The position numbers and the translations under genes are program-made. DNA of 64,000 bases from Mesorhizobium sp. B2-4-15 (GTDB taxonomy: Bacteria; Pseudomonadota; Alphaproteobacteria; Rhizobiales; Rhizobiaceae), in contig NZ_VFUZ01000003.1 in NCBI RefSeq assembly GCF_006658505.1, positions 248,001 through 312,000 on the forward strand, in the 5' to 3' direction. This document shows positions 50,955 to 59,127 of this stretch, in pieces. Each line of letters begins with the position of its first letter. Position 1 is the stretch's first letter. Under the pieces are notes generated by a model, which worked only from the letters and a program-made list of their open reading frames with translations, made no database searches and was not told the origin of the DNA.

Positions 50955-51064
50955 TCCCGATTCCTCCCTTGTGGCCATTTATTCCTTTGTGGCCATTTAT
51001 TTCGGATCACAAAATAATAATGCCATCCTACGGCCAAGACGTCCTTCGGGAAAGAGAGAAACGC

Positions 51065-51155
51065 AAAATTGGTCAGACCAGTTTTGGCGAAATTCCGCCT
51101 CTCTGAAGTCCGAGTCTATCGCCTCGACTGAAAATGGTTTACCTGGTTCGACCAG
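51065..51155. promoter_or_regulatory. Two TGGT-N3-ACCA operators (GntR/FadR-like)
   Basis: AAAATTGGTC-A-GACCAGTTTT (51065-51085) is a 10-bp inverted repeat with one mismatch. CTGGT-TCG-ACCAG (51143-51155) is a perfect 5-bp inverted repeat with the same TGGT-N3-ACCA core, 78 bp away. The core resembles PdhR/LldR operators. They stand upstream of the DJ-1 gene and downstream of DUF934; no GntR gene is in the window. Confidence 0.5.
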
Positions 51156-51191
51156 AATGCCGGAAGAGGTGGCATGGACGACAAGCTGGCG

Positions 51192-51725
51192 TCAGCTTGA
51201 GCGCACGCGCCGCCAGGAATATTTCGGGCCTTTGGGCTCCGGCACGGCGGCTGGCTGGTAATAGAGTCCCAATCCGCCTGTGCGGCCCTCTTCCAGGCGC
51301 TTGAGCAGCACCGGGTTCGAGATCTCGAACTCGTCGAAGCCGAGGCGGAGCATATGCGGCAGCTGGTCGACAAGAACCTGCCCAGTGGCGCGCACCGCAC
51401 CTTCGAAATGGTAGCGGCTGCGCAGCAATTCGCCCTTGGAGAAGGAGCGGCCGTCGTTGAAGGCCGGAAAGGCGAGCGCCACCAGCGACAGCTGGTCGAG
51501 CAGATCAGCGATCTTCTCGAGCTGGTCGCCGGGCTGCAGCAGGACGCCAAGCCGCTCCCTGGCGGAAAGGCGCACCTCCGGATCAAGATCGAGGAACGGC
51601 TGCAGCGGCAGGATGAAGCGGCCATTGCCGGAAAGCGCGTCTGCGTTTTCGGCATGGGCCCACTCATCCTCGCGAAAACCCTCCGGGGTCCAGAGCCGGG
51701 TCTCCGGTGTCGTCGATTCAGTCAT
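51192..51725 (-). CDS. DUF934 protein of the sulfate assimilation operon
   Basis: A 177-aa protein with the DUF934 core: LGVLLQPGDQLEKIADLLDQ near residue 57, LVALAFPAFNDGRSFSKGEL near 77, LRSRYHFEGAVRATGQVLVD. Such proteins are found next to cysI/cysH in alpha- and betaproteobacteria and are thought to help sulfite reductase. The direct function is unproven. It is the last gene of the cysG-DUF2849-cysI-cysH unit, separated from cysH by a 131-bp palindrome. Confidence 0.86.
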   Translation of the reverse strand: MTESTTPETRLWTPEGFREDEWAHAENADALSGNGRFILPLQPFLDLDPEVRLSARERLGVLLQPGDQLEKIADLLDQLSLVALAFPAFNDGRSFSKGELLRSRYHFEGAVRATGQVLVDQLPHMLRLGFDEFEISNPVLLKRLEEGRTGGLGLYYQPAAVPEPKGPKYSWRRVRSS

Positions 51726-51758
51726 CAAAATTCCCAAAATTCGAAGAGCTCAAGGGTG

Positions 51759-51889
51759 TGTTGAAATTCAGGTCAGGCCACGTCGAAAACGGCTGCTTCC
51801 GAGGCCGGAGCGGAGCGTACTTGAAGTACGTGAGTACCGGAAGCGCAGGAAGCCGCCGTTTGCAGACCGGCCTCACCTGAATTGCAACA
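51759..51889. repeat. 131-bp imperfect palindrome between cysH and DUF934
   Basis: Nested arms: TGTTGAAATTCAGGTCAGGCC (51759-51779) with GGCCTCACCTGAATTGCAAC and final A (51869-51889), two mismatches; AAACGGCTGCTTCC with GGAAGCCGCCGTTT (51848-51861), one mismatch; central CGTACTT-G-AAGTACG. The transcript could form a very stable cruciform-like hairpin. It resembles a multi-copy rhizobial intergenic element (memory only). Confidence 0.75.
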
Positions 51890-51893
51890 TACC

Positions 51894-52658
51894 CTATAGT
51901 GATGCGTCGGTCAGCGACACTTCCAGCCCCGACAGGTGAATGCCGCATTCGGTCTTGGCATGACCGGCCCAGCGGCCGCTGCGCGCGTCCTCGCCCGGCT
52001 GCACCGGCTGCGTGCACGGGAAGCAGCCGATCGACAGATAGCCGTAGGCGACGAGCGGATTTTCGCGCAGCACATGCGCGCGCATGTAGTCCGCCTGATC
52101 CGATGTCGTCCAATGCGCCAGCGGATTGATGCGGATGCGCGGGCCGACCGCCTCGAACACCGGAAGTGCTGCCCGTGTCGAGGCCTGGAAGCGCTTGCGT
52201 CCGGTCAACCATGCGCGGAAGGGTGCGACCCCACGCGCCAGCGGCTCGACCTTGCGCACGTTGCAGCAGGCATCGGTGTCGCTCTGGTGGAGATTGCCCG
52301 TCGGGTCTGTCCGCTCAAGTGCGGCCTCCTCCGGCTTGATGACCTGGATGTTGGTCAGCCCGAAATCGGCGACGAGCGCGTCGCGGTAGCCGAGTGTCTC
52401 CTCGAAATGCTTGCCGGTGTCGAGGAAGATGACCGGTAGCGACCGGTCGATCTCGGCGATCATGTGCAGCAGCACGGCGGAATCGGCACCGAAAGACGAC
52501 ACGGCCGCGATTTCGTCGCGGAACAGTTCGCCGGCCGTGCGTTCGATGATCTCGAGCGGCTTCAGATGGCCGTAGAGCGCGTCGAGCCCCGCCGCCTTGG
52601 CGGCGACGCCGTCATCGACATCGGCTATACGGTCAAGCAGCCTTGGCTTCGCCAGCAT
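51894..52658 (-). CDS. cysH: Assimilatory phosphoadenylyl/adenylyl-sulfate reductase
   Basis: A 254-aa enzyme that reduces activated sulfate to sulfite using thioredoxin. The nucleotide loop is AVSSFGADSAVLLHMI near residue 53. The Cys pairs DACCNVRK near 132 and SIGCFPCT near 217 form the iron-sulfur site of APS reductases, and TECGIHL near 243 carries the catalytic Cys. The presence of the iron-sulfur Cys pairs argues for APS as substrate. AAGGAGG precedes the ATG at 52658. It overlaps the 3' end of cysI by 26 bp. Confidence 0.94.
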   Translation of the reverse strand: MLAKPRLLDRIADVDDGVAAKAAGLDALYGHLKPLEIIERTAGELFRDEIAAVSSFGADSAVLLHMIAEIDRSLPVIFLDTGKHFEETLGYRDALVADFGLTNIQVIKPEEAALERTDPTGNLHQSDTDACCNVRKVEPLARGVAPFRAWLTGRKRFQASTRAALPVFEAVGPRIRINPLAHWTTSDQADYMRAHVLRENPLVAYGYLSIGCFPCTQPVQPGEDARSGRWAGHAKTECGIHLSGLEVSLTDASL

Positions 52659-54303
52659 AGAGCGCCTCCTTGAACGGCGCGGGACCGACACGGCGGTAGG
52701 CGTCGATGAATTTTTCCTGAGGGTCGGTCCGAAGGCCGAGATAGGTGTCGACGATCGTCTCGATGGCATCGGTGATCTCTTCGGACGAGAAGCCGCGGCC
52801 GATGATCTCGCCGACCGACGTGTTCTCGTCGGCGGAGCCGCCGAGCGTGACCTGATAGAGCTCGGAGCCCTTCTTCTCGACGCCGAGGATGCCGATATGG
52901 CCGACATGGTGATGGCCGCAGGCATTGATGCAGCCGGAAATCTTCAGCTTCAGTTCACCGATCTCGCGCTGCCGCTCCAGCGAGGCGAAGCGGCGCGAGA
53001 TTTCCTGGGCGATCGGGATCGAGCGCGCCGTCGCCAGCGCGCAATAGTCGAGGCCCGGGCACGAGATGATGTCCGATATCAGGTTGGAATTGGCCGTCGC
53101 CAGGCCGATGTCGACAAGGGCGTCATAGATCGCCTTGAGGTCGGCGCGCGCCACATGCGGCAGGATCAGGTTCTGCTCATGGCTGACGCGAAGTTCGTCG
53201 AAGGCGTATTTTTCGGCGATGTCGGCCACCGCTTCCATCTGGCTGTCCGAGGCGTCGCCCGGCACGTCGCCAATGCCCTTGAGCGAAATCGTCACCGCCG
53301 CGTAGTCGGGATGGCGATGCGTCACCACATTCTGGTCGAGCCACTCCGAGAAACCCTTGGAATCGAGGCGGGCCAGCTTCACGGCCTCGTCGCCATCGGG
53401 CCGATCAACCAGCGCCGGCGGCGCGAAATACGCTTCGATGGCGCGGATGTCGGCCTCAGGCAGTTTAAGCTCGGCGTCCTTCAACTCCTGCCATTCGGCC
53501 TCGACTTGCCGGGTGATTTCCTCAACGCCGGTCTCATGGACGAGGATCTTGATGCGCGCCTTGTACTTGTTGTCGCGGCGGCCATAGAGATTGTAAACGC
53601 GCAGGATCGCCGTGCAGTAGGACAGAAGGTCGGCTTCCGGCAGGAAGTCGCGGATCTTCCTCGCCACCATCGGCGTGCGGCCCTGGCCACCACCGATATA
53701 GACGGCGAAGCCGAGCTCACCGGCGGCGTTCTTCTTCAGATGCAGCCCGATATCATGCGTCTGGATGGCGGCACGGTCGCGCTCGGCACCCGTCACCGCG
53801 ATCTTGAATTTTCTGGGCAGGAACGAGAATTCCGGGTGCACCGACGACCATTGCCGCAGGATTTCCGCATAGGGGCGCGGATCGGCGGCCTCGTCGGCGG
53901 CAGCCCCGGCAAAATGGTCGGCGGTAACGTTGCGAATGCAATTGCCGCTGGTCTGGATGGCGTGCATCTCCACACTTGCCAGGTCGGCCAGGATCGCCGG
54001 AATGTCCGACAGCGCCGGCCAGTTGAACTGGATGTTCTGGCGTGTGGTGAAATGCCCGTAGCCCTTGTCGTATTTGCGGGCGATGTGGCCAAGCATGCGC
54101 AACTGCTTGCTGTTCAGCGTGCCATAGGGCACCGCGATGCGCAGCATGTAGGCGTGCAATTGCAGATAGACGCCGTTCATCAGCCTGAGCGGCCGGAACT
54201 GGTCCTCGGTGATCTCGCCGGACAGCCGGCGCTGGACCTGGTCGCTGAACTCGGCGACGCGGGCCTGGACAAAATCGTGGTCGAACTCATCGTAACGGTA
54301 CAT
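52633..54303 (-). CDS. cysI: Sulfite reductase hemoprotein / nitrite-sulfite reductase
   Basis: A 556-aa siroheme and iron-sulfur enzyme reducing sulfite to sulfide. The cluster/siroheme Cys are in ISCPGLDYCALATAR near residue 421 and SGCINACGHHHVGHIGI near 475. The N-terminal half holds GYGHFTTRQNIQFNW near 103. The two-domain ferredoxin-like repeats match NirA/CysI. The start at 54303 is MYRYDEFDHDFVQARVAEF. It lies between DUF2849 and cysH in the sulfur operon. Confidence 0.93.
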   Translation of the reverse strand: MYRYDEFDHDFVQARVAEFSDQVQRRLSGEITEDQFRPLRLMNGVYLQLHAYMLRIAVPYGTLNSKQLRMLGHIARKYDKGYGHFTTRQNIQFNWPALSDIPAILADLASVEMHAIQTSGNCIRNVTADHFAGAAADEAADPRPYAEILRQWSSVHPEFSFLPRKFKIAVTGAERDRAAIQTHDIGLHLKKNAAGELGFAVYIGGGQGRTPMVARKIRDFLPEADLLSYCTAILRVYNLYGRRDNKYKARIKILVHETGVEEITRQVEAEWQELKDAELKLPEADIRAIEAYFAPPALVDRPDGDEAVKLARLDSKGFSEWLDQNVVTHRHPDYAAVTISLKGIGDVPGDASDSQMEAVADIAEKYAFDELRVSHEQNLILPHVARADLKAIYDALVDIGLATANSNLISDIISCPGLDYCALATARSIPIAQEISRRFASLERQREIGELKLKISGCINACGHHHVGHIGILGVEKKGSELYQVTLGGSADENTSVGEIIGRGFSSEEITDAIETIVDTYLGLRTDPQEKFIDAYRRVGPAPFKEALYAGEAKAA

Positions 54304-54349
54304 GCTTCGTCTTTCAGGGCGCGTCCGCCCGTTTCACTTGGTATTCCGA

Positions 54350-54643
54350 CTAGGCTGCCCGCTCGGCCTGCTTGCCGAGGTCGCCACGGATGGTCGGGCC
54401 CGCGGCGCGGATCTTCTCACGCAGCCGCACGGGCTCGACAACGCGGTCAACGACTTCCGCGTCGATCAGGTTGACGTCGACCACCTCGTTGGCGGCAAAC
54501 GCCCTGGCGCCGATCGCCTCCAGGCGATCCTCGGCCGCCTTATCGTGGGCAGGGTCCGCCTGATCCACCGTCTCGGCCCAGCCGCCATCGGCGTACCACA
54601 CGGCAATGCCATCGCCGAGACGATTGGCAGTCAAGATCTTCAT
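54350..54643 (-). CDS. DUF2849 protein
   Basis: A 97-aa protein with the DUF2849 pattern: MKILTANRLGDGIAVWYADG, WAETVDQADPAHD, and the VDVNLIDAEVVDRVVEPVRL core. It is found almost only between cysG and cysI in Rhizobiales, so a role in sulfite reduction or siroheme handling is likely but unproven. Its ATG overlaps the cysG stop (ATGA), so it is translationally coupled to cysG. Confidence 0.85.
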   Translation of the reverse strand: MKILTANRLGDGIAVWYADGGWAETVDQADPAHDKAAEDRLEAIGARAFAANEVVDVNLIDAEVVDRVVEPVRLREKIRAAGPTIRGDLGKQAERAA

Positions 54644-56085
54644 GGCTGAACTCCTTCGGCAGCGACGGACGCACCTGCAACCCTGTGTGCCGCGAGCGGC
54701 TCTGATCGCTCGAAATTGGCACCGGCGACAGCGTCGCCGATAATGGTCATGACCGGGCCGGAAAGATCGGCCCGTGCTTCCAGCGACGGCAGATCGGCCA
54801 GCGTGCCGTGGAAACGGCGGCGGTTGGCAAGACTGGCATTCTCGACCACGGCGACCGCCGTATCCGGCGAAAGGCCGGCCTCGATCAGCCGGCCGGCAAC
54901 CTCGGCCGCGACCGAGCGGCCCATATAGACGGCAACCGTGGCACCGGAAATCGCGAGCTTGGCCCAGTCCGGCAGCGAATTGCCCTTGAGATCGTGGCCG
55001 GTGGTGAAAACCATCGACGAGGAGACACCGCGCAAGGTCAGCGGCAGCTCGAAATCGGCGGCGGCGGCGAAGGCCGCGGTGACACCCGGAACCACCTCAT
55101 AGGCGATACCGGCGTCACGCAGTGCCGCCATCTCCTCGCCGGCGCGGCCGAACACCAGCGGATCGCCCGACTTCAGCCGCACCACCCGCTTGCCCTGGCG
55201 GCCAAGTTCCACCAGCAGCGCATTGATTTCGGCCTGGCTCTTGGTATGGCAGCCCTTGCGTTTTCCGACTGCCAGGCGCTCGGCATCGCGTCGGCCCATG
55301 GCGATAACCGACTCCGGCACCAGCGCGTCATGGACGATGACATCGGCCTCCATCAGCAGGCGATGCGCCCGCAGCGTCAGCAGATCCTCGGCGCCCGGGC
55401 CGGCGCCAACCAGCGCGATGTGCCCCGAAGCCGGCGCGTTCGACAGGAGCAGATCAGTCGCCGCCTCATACGCCCGCGAAAGCTCGCCAGCCTCGATGGC
55501 ACGCGCCGGCGCACCGCCGAAGAAGTCGCTCCAGAACCGGCGACGAATATTGCCTTTGGGCAGTCTCTCGGCGGCGGTACGGAACGACGCAGCGAGCGCC
55601 GCCAGCCGACCGAACGACGGCGACAGCATGCGGTCGATGCGGCTGCGCAGCATCTGGGCAAGCACCGGGCCTGCCCCTTCGGTACCGATGGCGATGGCGA
55701 CTGGCGCGCGATTGACCAGCGCGGGGGTGAAGAAATCGCAGAGCTCCGGCCGGTCGACGGCATTGACCGGAAGACCCAGCCGGCGCGCATCCGCGGCGAC
55801 GCGGCGGTCAAGCGTGTCATCGCCGCTGGCGGCAAACACCATGACCGCGCCGTCGAGCTGCGAGGCATCGTAAACTGCCGCGATATGGCTGGCACCGGAC
55901 TGGGCGATGAAGGCAAGCAGATCCGGTTCGGCATTTTGGGCGATGATGCGCAGGACCGCGCTCGACTGTTCGATCAGCCGCGCCTTGGCCAGGGCTTGCT
56001 CGCCGCCGCCGACAATGGCCACGGCTTCGCCTTCGACCCGCACGAAGACGGGAAAGGCGTTGAGCTTGGCATTGACCTGCGGCAT
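54640..56085 (-). CDS. cysG: Siroheme synthase (uroporphyrinogen methyltransferase / precorrin-2 dehydrogenase / ferrochelatase)
   Basis: A 481-aa three-activity enzyme. The N-terminal CysGB part (about 1-210; NAD motif VAIVGGGEQALAKARLIEQS) oxidises precorrin-2 and inserts iron. The C-terminal CysGA part (about 222-470; IALVGAGPGAEDLLTLRAHR, VRLKSGDPLVFGRAGEE) methylates uroporphyrinogen III with SAM. It supplies siroheme to CysI. I used the ATG at 56085 (MPQVNAKLNAFPVFV), the family start; an ATG at 56160 would add 25 atypical residues. Confidence 0.94.
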   Translation of the reverse strand: MPQVNAKLNAFPVFVRVEGEAVAIVGGGEQALAKARLIEQSSAVLRIIAQNAEPDLLAFIAQSGASHIAAVYDASQLDGAVMVFAASGDDTLDRRVAADARRLGLPVNAVDRPELCDFFTPALVNRAPVAIAIGTEGAGPVLAQMLRSRIDRMLSPSFGRLAALAASFRTAAERLPKGNIRRRFWSDFFGGAPARAIEAGELSRAYEAATDLLLSNAPASGHIALVGAGPGAEDLLTLRAHRLLMEADVIVHDALVPESVIAMGRRDAERLAVGKRKGCHTKSQAEINALLVELGRQGKRVVRLKSGDPLVFGRAGEEMAALRDAGIAYEVVPGVTAAFAAAADFELPLTLRGVSSSMVFTTGHDLKGNSLPDWAKLAISGATVAVYMGRSVAAEVAGRLIEAGLSPDTAVAVVENASLANRRRFHGTLADLPSLEARADLSGPVMTIIGDAVAGANFERSEPLAAHRVAGASVAAEGVQP

Positions 56086-56403
56086 GTGAAACGCAATCCG
56101 GGAACAGTATCGCGGTTTTACGCCCGGGCGCGAAAAACCAGAAGCAAACCACTCGCGCATCCTGTGATGGCAGGCAATCGATTTTTCGCAACTGCGAAAG
56201 GCAGGAGAAAAATATTCCCCATGCGGGTTCTGGACAGGGCCAAGTCGCAGGCGTGAACTTGATTTCAGCGACTTTTAGCCGCCGGCGCCTCGCCTGGCAA
56301 AACTGTTTTTTCTAATTCTACCAATTCGGTAGATTAAAGTAATCCATTGATGAACCTGGCGTTCGGCGTTCACGGCACAGATTTTTGGTACGCCTTGGCG
56401 GTT
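56086..56403. other. Intergenic region between cysG and the host-attachment gene
   Basis: A 318-bp divergent region. It becomes A+T-rich around 56300-56350 and is a likely site for the cysG operon promoter. I see no ORF with a ribosome binding site. An EcfG-type promoter begins at 56404. Confidence 0.4.
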
Positions 56404-56429
56404 GGAACGTTGCCGGGCCGAAACGCGTT
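56404..56429 (+). promoter_or_regulatory. Sigma-EcfG (general stress) promoter, perfect consensus
   Basis: GGAAC (56404-56408), 17 bases, CGTT (56426-56429) matches the consensus GGAAC-N16/17-CGTT exactly. The attachment-protein gene starts 36 bp later after AAGGAG (56452-56457). Confidence 0.75.
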
Positions 56430-56465
56430 CCCGATATGTCAATTATTCAACAAGGAGCGCTTCCC

Positions 56466-56915
56466 ATGAATACGATCAGACTGAAGCACGGCATCTGGGT
56501 TCTGGTGGCCGACGGCGAAAAAGCGCTCTTGCTCAAGAATGCCGGCGACAACAAATTTCCGAACCTTGAGGTCGTGCAGGTGATGGAACAGGAGAACCCG
56601 CCCACCCGTGAACAGGGAAGCGACAGTCCCGGCCGATACAATGACGGCCCGTCCGTGCACCGCAGTGCGGTCGAGGATACCGACTGGCACCGGATCGGCA
56701 AGGAGCGCTTCGCGGAAGAAATCGCGGCCCGGCTCTACAAGCTCGCCCATGACGGTGAGTTCGACAGCATCGTGCTCGTCGCCCCGCCGGTGGTGCTCGG
56801 CACCATGCGCAAGAAGCTGCACAAGGAGGTCGGAGACAAGGTGACGGCTGAAATTCCAAAGACCATGACCAACCACGCCATCTCTGAGATCGAGGCCCTG
56901 TTGCAGGCCGCCTGA
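56466..56915 (+). CDS. Host attachment family protein (baeRF/AtsE-like)
   Basis: A 149-aa protein of the 'protein required for attachment to host cells' family, related to archaeal and eukaryotic release-factor-1 middle domains (baeRF). It starts MNTIRLKHGIWVLVADGEKA. The family core is VHRSAVEDTDWHRIGKERFA near 64 and SIVLVAPPVVLGTMRKKLHK near 106. The family GxxGQ motif is not present, so translation-termination activity is not expected. AAGGAG lies before the ATG. The perfect EcfG promoter upstream suggests stress regulation. Confidence 0.85.
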   Translation: MNTIRLKHGIWVLVADGEKALLLKNAGDNKFPNLEVVQVMEQENPPTREQGSDSPGRYNDGPSVHRSAVEDTDWHRIGKERFAEEIAARLYKLAHDGEFDSIVLVAPPVVLGTMRKKLHKEVGDKVTAEIPKTMTNHAISEIEALLQAA

Positions 56916-56963
56916 TGGAAGGCGACACACCCGGCCATCGGGGCGAGCATCTCGCGGACCTTG

Positions 56964-56995
56964 CCTGACCGGCGGCTTTTCGGCTGCCGGTCAGG
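56964..56995. terminator. Hairpin terminator after the host-attachment gene
   Basis: A perfect 10-bp stem CCTGACCGGC / GCCGGTCAGG with a 12-nt loop. It lies 49 bp after the stop codon. A short AATT follows rather than a U run, so it may work with Rho. Confidence 0.65.
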
Positions 56996-57132
56996 TAATT
57001 GTCGCCCCGCCATCGATTTTCGCGCCCTTGCGGGTTGCACCACCGTCACCCCTTCCACCATATTGCGAAACAGGCGACGGCTCCGGGCGGCGCACATCCG
57101 ACATCGCTAGCTTGAAAGGCGCTCCATAGACA

Positions 57133-58959
57133 ATGCCGCATGACACGCCCCTTATCGCCACCATCGTCGCCGGTCTGGGGCTGGCTTTCGTCTTCGGCGC
57201 TCTCGCCAACCGTTTCCGCATTCCGCCGCTGGTCGGCTATCTCGTAGCCGGTGTGCTGGTCGGGCCGAACACGCCCGGCTTCGTCGCCGATGCCAGCCTT
57301 GCCAATGAACTGGCCGAAATCGGCGTCATCCTGCTGATGTTCGGCGTCGGCTTGCATTTCTCGCTGAAGGACCTTTTGTCGGTCCGCGCCATCGCCGTGC
57401 CGGGCGCCATCGTTCAGATCGGCTTTGCCACGCTGCTCGGCATCGGTCTTGCCTGGATGCTCGGCTGGTCGATGGGCGCGGGTGTGGTGTTCGGCCTGGC
57501 GCTGTCGGTGGCCTCGACCGTGGTGCTGCTGCGTGCGTTGCAGGAGCGCCGCCTGATCGAGACCGAGCGCGGCCGCATCGCCGTCGGCTGGCTGATCGTC
57601 GAGGATCTGGCCATGGTGCTGGCGCTGGTGCTGCTGCCGGCGCTTGCCGGTGTGCTGGGTGGCCAGGAGCAGGCGGATGTGCATTCGAGCGGCCTGCTCT
57701 CGCTGCCGGCCAGCTACGGCATCTGGGGCGTCGTCGGCATCACGCTGGCCAAGGTCGCGGCCTTCGTCGTCGTCATGCTGGTGGTCGGCCGCAGGGTCAT
57801 CCCCTGGATCCTGCACTATGTCGCCCATACAGGGTCGCGCGAACTGTTCCGTCTCTCGGTGCTCGCAATCGCACTCGGCGTCGCCTTCGGAGCGGCAAAA
57901 CTGTTCGGCGTCTCGCTGGCGCTAGGCGCCTTCTTCGCTGGCATGATCATGAGCGAATCCGAGCTCAGCCACCGTGCGGCGGAAGAATCGCTGCCGCTGC
58001 GCGATGCCTTTTCGGTGCTGTTCTTCGTCTCCGTCGGCATGCTGTTCGATCCGCTCAGCCTGATCAGCAACGGACTGCCGATCCTGGCCACGCTCGCCAT
58101 CATCGTTATCGGCAAGTCGCTGGCGGCGTTCGTCATCGTCGTCGCCTTCGGCTATCCCCTGGCCACGGCCTTGATGATTTCGGCCAGCCTTGCCCAGATC
58201 GGCGAATTCTCCTTCATCCTGGCGGAACTCGGCGTCGGGTTGAAACTTCTGCCCGAACAGGGTCGCGACCTGATCCTGGCCGGCGCCATCCTGTCGATCG
58301 TGCTCAACCCGTTGATGTTCCTGGTCATCGACTGGATGAAGCCGTGGCTGGAAGCTCGTGCCGCCAGGACGGCAGCGCCAGCGGAAACAAAGCCGGTCGG
58401 TCCGGCGACCGAACCAGGCCAGGTGGCCTCGGTTGCCTCGACTTTTCAAAAGGAAGACGGCCCACCACCGAAGACTACACTCACCGGCCATGCCATCCTG
58501 ATCGGCTACGGCCGCGTCGGCGGTCTCGTCGGCACCGCGCTGAAGGAAGCGGCCCTGCCCTTCCTCGTCATCGAGGACGCCGACAAGACACTGGCCAAGC
58601 TGAAAGCCGACAATATCGAGACCGTGGCCGGCAATGCCGCCAACGCCGAAGTGTTCGCGGCCGCCAATCCCGAAGGCGCCAGGCGGCTGATCCTCGCCAT
58701 CCCCAACGCGTTCGAGGCCGGCCAGATCGTCCTGCGGGCGCGTGCCGCCAATCCCAACATCAACGTCGTCGCCCGCGCCCATTCCGATGCCGAGGTCGAG
58801 CATCTCAAGGGGCTCGGCGCCGACACGGTGATCATGGGCGAGCGCGAGATCGCGCGTGGCATTGTCGAAGAGGTATTGGGCAACCATGCCGGGCAAAAGC
58901 CAGTTCGCGATGCCATGGCGGAAGGCGCGGGAGCCGCGCCTATTGCTTTACAATCGTGA
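57133..58959 (+). CDS. Kef/YbaL-type cation:proton antiporter (CPA2)
   Basis: A 608-aa inner-membrane protein. Residues about 1-395 hold 12-13 membrane segments of the Na+/H+ exchanger fold. FGVGLHFSLKDLLSVRAIAV near 74 and a conserved LALGAFFAGMIMSESE near 264 fit YbaL. A cytoplasmic TrkA-N/RCK-like domain (about 455-575) has the nucleotide motif ILIGYGRVGGLVGTALKEAA and binds NAD or AMP. It is probably a K+ or Na+ efflux/antiport system, not glutathione-gated KefC because KefF is absent. Confidence 0.9.
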   Translation: MPHDTPLIATIVAGLGLAFVFGALANRFRIPPLVGYLVAGVLVGPNTPGFVADASLANELAEIGVILLMFGVGLHFSLKDLLSVRAIAVPGAIVQIGFATLLGIGLAWMLGWSMGAGVVFGLALSVASTVVLLRALQERRLIETERGRIAVGWLIVEDLAMVLALVLLPALAGVLGGQEQADVHSSGLLSLPASYGIWGVVGITLAKVAAFVVVMLVVGRRVIPWILHYVAHTGSRELFRLSVLAIALGVAFGAAKLFGVSLALGAFFAGMIMSESELSHRAAEESLPLRDAFSVLFFVSVGMLFDPLSLISNGLPILATLAIIVIGKSLAAFVIVVAFGYPLATALMISASLAQIGEFSFILAELGVGLKLLPEQGRDLILAGAILSIVLNPLMFLVIDWMKPWLEARAARTAAPAETKPVGPATEPGQVASVASTFQKEDGPPPKTTLTGHAILIGYGRVGGLVGTALKEAALPFLVIEDADKTLAKLKADNIETVAGNAANAEVFAAANPEGARRLILAIPNAFEAGQIVLRARAANPNINVVARAHSDAEVEHLKGLGADTVIMGEREIARGIVEEVLGNHAGQKPVRDAMAEGAGAAPIALQS

Positions 58960-58971
58960 GGCCGGCGTCGA

Positions 58972-59127
58972 TCAGCTATGTCCGGAAGAGCCGATAAATT
59001 CAGCGATGCGATTCAGGATCTCGCCTGCCTGGCGATTGCTCAGGCTTGCAGCCCATTCATAAATCAGCAGCGACCCAACGATGTTGGTTTCCGTGAAACG
59101 CTCATACCCACGAGCCGGCTCGCTCAC
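58972..59127 (-). CDS. Candidate 51-aa small protein coupled to the SDR gene
   Basis: Starts with a GTG at 59127-59125 that overlaps the SDR stop codon by 4 bp (GTGA), the layout used for translational coupling. The product begins VSEPARGYERFTETNIVGSL and continues LIYEWAASLSNRQAGEILNR, then IAEFIGSSGHS. It looks amphipathic and well formed for such a short frame. No family was recognised, and the coupled start plus a protein-like sequence are the only evidence. Confidence 0.4.
   Translation of the reverse strand: MSEPARGYERFTETNIVGSLLIYEWAASLSNRQAGEILNRIAEFIGSSGHS

Noticed and set aside
54808..56256. 482-codon plus-strand frame opposite cysG
   Set aside because: Antisense to a complete CysG with all motifs; its own product is Arg/Gly/Gln-rich without domains.
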